Origin: Candidatus Parcubacteria bacterium
GTDB taxonomy: Bacteria > Patescibacteriota > Patescibacteriia > Patescibacteriales > BM507
Length of the DNA: 41,025 bases
Assembly: GCA_002869265.1 (NCBI GenBank)
Contig: PKTH01000049.1
Span: 1 to 41,025, forward strand
Direction of reading: 5' to 3'
The notes under the pieces are model-generated. The model ran no database searches. It was not told where the DNA came from and was given only the letters and a program-made list of their open reading frames with translations. Made by a program: the position numbers and the translations under genes. Of the stretch, positions 38,124 to 41,025 are shown one piece after another; within the stretch, counting starts at the first letter, position 1; every line of letters starts with the position of its first letter.

Positions 38124-38288
38124 CAATAAGATTTTAGGTAGCTTCTGCTACATAAAATGTTATTTTCTAAGTGCTGTGTGAGAACTCAGGTGGCAGGAAT
38201 CTTTTACTTAATTAATCCTCTGCTTGGCAGTAGGAATGAAAAAACATTTCACATACATGTTCGATTAGAGTGTTGGGTCTTCCGACCC

Positions 38289-38310
38289 TTCGAGTCCCAG
38301 CGCCCCGACA
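38289..38310 (+). repeat. 22-nt exact copy of tRNA-Pro 3' end
   Basis: TTCGAGTCCCAGCGCCCCGACA also at 38104-38125. Confidence 0.95.
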
Positions 38311-38367
38311 CTGTTGAAAATTTTATACATTTATTATAGAATTTAAACATTGTTCGCAGAAAAATCT

Positions 38368-38440
38368 GCGGGTATAGTATAATGGCTTATTATGTCGGCC
38401 TTCCAAGCCGAAGATGCGGGTTCGATTCCCGCTACCCGCT
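38368..38440 (+). tRNA. tRNA-Gly (TCC)
   Basis: GCGGGTATAGTATAATGG...CTTCCAA...CTACCCGCT. Confidence 0.95.
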
Positions 38441-38569
38441 CAGAAGAAAAACGCCCCTTTGGGGTTGTTTTTTGTTTTACTTGACAATTAGAATGAATAT
38501 TGCTAAATTTATAAAGCAAATCCGCATTAATAGTGGATTTTTAATTAATTTTTAAAGAAGATTGCAGTT

Positions 38570-38962
38570 ATGCTTACAATCAGATTATCGAGAATCGGAA
38601 AAAAGAAAAAGCCAATGTACAGGCTAATTATTTCCGAGAAAGCTAGAGATCCGTATGGACGGGCTTTAGAAATTTTGGGTTCATATAACCCATACACAAA
38701 AGACCTACAGGTCAAGGAAGATAGAATTAAATATTGGATCTCACAAGGATCTGGTGTTTCTGCTACAGTAAATAATCTTTTAATTGAAAAGAAGATTATT
38801 GAAGGAGAAAAAGTTGTTGCATCAAAGCCAGGTAAAAAGAAAGCAGGTGATGCTAAAGCAACTGAGGAGAAAAAAGAAGCTTCAACTGAAGAAGTGAAAG
38901 AAAAAGAGAGCGCCGAAGGCGGAGAAGGTGAAGAAAAACCCACAGAAGAGCCTAAGGCTTAA
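38570..38962 (+). CDS. rpsP: Small ribosomal subunit protein bS16 with charged C-terminal extension
   Basis: MLTIRLSRIGKKKKPMYRLIISEKARDPYGRALEILGSYNP. Confidence 0.96.
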   Translation: MLTIRLSRIGKKKKPMYRLIISEKARDPYGRALEILGSYNPYTKDLQVKEDRIKYWISQGSGVSATVNNLLIEKKIIEGEKVVASKPGKKKAGDAKATEEKKEASTEEVKEKESAEGGEGEEKPTEEPKA

Positions 38963-39073
38963 TCTCTTGACAAATCTCAGTATTGTGTTATACTATACAT
39001 AATAATTAATTTAGTAAGTGTTCTTTCAGATTTAAAATTTAAACATTAATTTGAAAGATTACCAAAAAACCAA

Positions 39074-39397
39074 ATGGAAGATGACAAACAGTTTCTAGAA
39101 TTCGTTGTTAAATCAATTGTTGCACATCCAAACGATGTAGCAGTTGAAAGAGAAATCGATGAAAGAGGAGTACTTTTAACCCTTAACATTAACCCAGAAG
39201 ACATGGGATTCGTTATCGGAAGAAAAGGACAAACAGCTCAAGCAATCAGAACACTATTAAAGATTGTAGGTGCAAAGAATAACTCAAGAGTTAATCTAAA
39301 AATCGCTGAGCCAGAAGGTTCAGAAAGAGCTCAAAGACAAGCTGCACCAGCTACAGAAGAAGTTGATACTTCATCAGTAGATGACCTAAAAATCTAA
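39074..39397 (+). CDS. khpA: KH-domain RNA-binding protein (KhpA-like)
   Basis: LEFVVKSIVAHPNDVAVE..., GFVIGRKGQTAQAIRTLLKIVGAK, adjacent to rpsP. Confidence 0.88.
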   Translation: MEDDKQFLEFVVKSIVAHPNDVAVEREIDERGVLLTLNINPEDMGFVIGRKGQTAQAIRTLLKIVGAKNNSRVNLKIAEPEGSERAQRQAAPATEEVDTSSVDDLKI

Positions 39398-39414
39398 TCA
39401 AAAAAAGATTATAT

Positions 39415-39458
39415 AAACAAAAAACCACAACTTCCTAGTTCGTGGTTTTTTGTTTATA
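39415..39458. terminator. Intrinsic terminator after khpA
   Basis: AAACAAAAAACCAC...GTGGTTTTTTGTTT. Confidence 0.8.
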
Positions 39459-39484
39459 ATTAATATATTCACAATTTTAAATAT

Positions 39485-40009
39485 ATGAAAAAATTTATAT
39501 TAAATTTAATTATTCAGCCACTAATTCAGTCATTATTTTTTTATTATTTTATTTTCGTTTACTCGGGAAGAACTCGAGAATTCAGAGAGTTTTTTATAAT
39601 TTTACCTCTTGTTGCGACCTATATTCTTATAAGAGTGATTATAAATATTTTTGTAAATGGCAAAAAATCTCCACTACTCCCGCATAAAAGTTTTTATTTT
39701 CTTTTTTTGCCCATTGCAATAATCTCAAGCTTCATTTTAATGGCTAGCATACTCACAAACCTCACGGGGACTCTATTAAATCTCAATGTATCAACAAAGG
39801 TTATATATTTCTCATGTTTTTCATTAATTATTTTAAACAGTCTGATTGAATATATTTATAAACTATATTTTTTTAACCCAAATTTTTACAACAAGACAAT
39901 CCCCGAGAGATATGTTTCAACAATATCAAATATTTTCTTCGCGATTCTGCCAGAAGCAAATAAAGATAGAATCTTAACACTGGAACACAAGGAAAATAAT
40001 AAAAAGTGA
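39485..40009 (+). CDS. Multi-TM membrane protein, unknown function
   Basis: Intact ORF with four or more TM segments, immediately upstream of trmD. Confidence 0.6.
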   Translation: MKKFILNLIIQPLIQSLFFYYFIFVYSGRTREFREFFIILPLVATYILIRVIINIFVNGKKSPLLPHKSFYFLFLPIAIISSFILMASILTNLTGTLLNLNVSTKVIYFSCFSLIILNSLIEYIYKLYFFNPNFYNKTIPERYVSTISNIFFAILPEANKDRILTLEHKENNKK

Positions 40010-40012
40010 GCT

Positions 40013-40681
40013 ATGAATTTTCATATAATTACAATTTTCCCACACATCTTTGATTCATATATTAACGAATCAATTATTAAACTTGCTAGAGAGAAGAGCT
40101 TAGTCAACATCAAAACTTACTACCTTCGAGAATGGACAGAAGATAGACACAAAAAAGTTGATGACACTCCCTACGGTGGTGGCGCCGGCATGCTTATAAA
40201 AATAGAGCCTCTCTACAAAGCAATAACTGAAATAAAAAAAAATATTATAGGGAAAAAAACTTATACAATACTTCTCTCTGCTAAAGGAAAAACTTGGACA
40301 CAACAAGAAGCAAAAAAATACTCAGAACAATTTTCCGATGTTATTTTAATCTGTGGTAGGTACGAAGGAGTGGATGAAAGAATAAAATACTTAATTGACG
40401 AAGAAGTTTCTATTGGGGACTATGTTCTTACTGGAGGAGAAATTGGAGCCCTTACAGTTATTGATTCCGTATCTAGACTTCTCCCCGATGTCCTCGGGAA
40501 TAACAATAGCTCTGTTTCTGAGTCCCACAGCGAAGAAGGTATCTTAGAATACCCTCAATACACCAGACCAGAAGTTTTTGAAATAAATGGAGAAAAACAC
40601 GCTGTCCCAGAAGTGCTATTATCAGGTAACCACAAAAAAATAGAAGAATGGAGAGAAAACAATAAAAAGGCCAAGAAATAG
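40013..40681 (+). CDS. trmD: tRNA (guanine37-N1)-methyltransferase
   Basis: MNFHIITIFPHIFDSYINESIIKLA, DDTPYGGGAGM, ICGRYEGVDERI, EVSIGDYVLTGGE. Confidence 0.97.
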   Translation: MNFHIITIFPHIFDSYINESIIKLAREKSLVNIKTYYLREWTEDRHKKVDDTPYGGGAGMLIKIEPLYKAITEIKKNIIGKKTYTILLSAKGKTWTQQEAKKYSEQFSDVILICGRYEGVDERIKYLIDEEVSIGDYVLTGGEIGALTVIDSVSRLLPDVLGNNNSSVSESHSEEGILEYPQYTRPEVFEINGEKHAVPEVLLSGNHKKIEEWRENNKKAKK

Positions 40682-40765
40682 TGTATATTGACTAATTAAC
40701 ACTCTTTTGATAGAATATTCTTGATAGTCAATGACGGCTATTTTTGTTTTGTACAAATATATATT

Positions 40766-40839
40766 GGAGCGGTAGTTCAGTTGGTTAGAATGCCTGCCTG
40801 TCACGCAGGAGGTCGCGGGTTCGAGTCCCGTCCGTTCCG
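40766..40839 (+). tRNA. tRNA-Asp (GTC)
   Basis: GGAGCGGTAGTTCAG...CTGTCAC...GTTCGAGTC...CCGTTCCG. Confidence 0.96.
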
Positions 40840-40914
40840 CAAAATTAAATACCTAATATTAGGTATTTTTTTGTTGTTTTTGTTTTTGCTCTTGTGCTTT
40901 TGTGTTATTTTGTT

Positions 40915-41025
40915 TTAGGAACACAAATCTTGCACTCTAGTCAGGGCCTCATTCGGGGTGAGTCCGTCTAGGGCGCAATGTTCTAAATTATTATATATAT
41001 TATTCCATTTCTTAATTTCTCTCCT
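40915..41025 (-). mobile_element. C-terminus of an integrase-core (rve-type; IS3/IS481-like) transposase, running off the window
   Basis: Minus strand reads RREIKKWNNIYNNLEHCALDGLTPNEALTRVQDLCS*, typical YNN..H.ALDGLTPxEAL ending; not in ORF track. Confidence 0.75.

Noticed and set aside
37663-38339. ORFs 37663..37881, 37694..37996 and 38157..38339
   Set aside because: Overlap tRNA genes and tRNA 3'-end copies; translations such as RGSSGVEQRTENPCVDSSNLSRG are the familiar artefact of translated tRNAs.
40721-40918. ORF 40721..40918
   Set aside because: Translated tRNA-Asp (GAVVQLVRMPACHAGGRGFESRPF artefact).

Overview
The window looks like a chromosomal segment of a Candidate Phyla Radiation (Patescibacteria, Parcubacteria-like) genome. 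This is inferred from gene content, AT-richness and the divergent 16S; no search was run. It carries ordinary housekeeping genes (gmk, clpP, rbfA, infB, truB, trpS, lgt, rpsT, rpsP, khpA-like, trmD, two pseudouridine synthases, DnaQ-like exonuclease). It has one 16S rRNA with its own consensus promoter and processing stem, with no 23S or 5S seen in the ~3.9 kb downstream. Seven tRNAs are readable. Two surface-glycan/membrane gene blocks lie at about 12.1-19.1 kb and 30-35.2 kb. Twelve short secreted two-TM TrbC/VirB2-like pilin paralogues are present, nine of them in one array at 19.19-23.18 kb. The strongest unexplained signals are: (1) the pilin array, with mosaic near-identical cores, divergent N-termini, and a duplicated intergenic element that can fold two mutually exclusive ways; (2) a 680-nt intergenic island (29.31-29.99 kb) with two large RNA-like folds, each closed by a long-range stem, a perfect 24-bp palindrome, and a third small hairpin RNA candidate; (3) two tRNA genes (Ile, Pro) each followed at 125/185 bp by an exact copy of their own 3' end directly preceded by an inverted repeat; (4) a compensatory U-A change in the 16S 530-loop pseudoknot that creates primer mismatches; (5) a guanylate-kinase homologue with the Walker-A Lys replaced by Glu; (6) strong Shine-Dalgarno sites confined to a few orphan accessory genes, plus apparently leaderless genes. 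A transposase C-terminus absent from the ORF track runs off the right edge.
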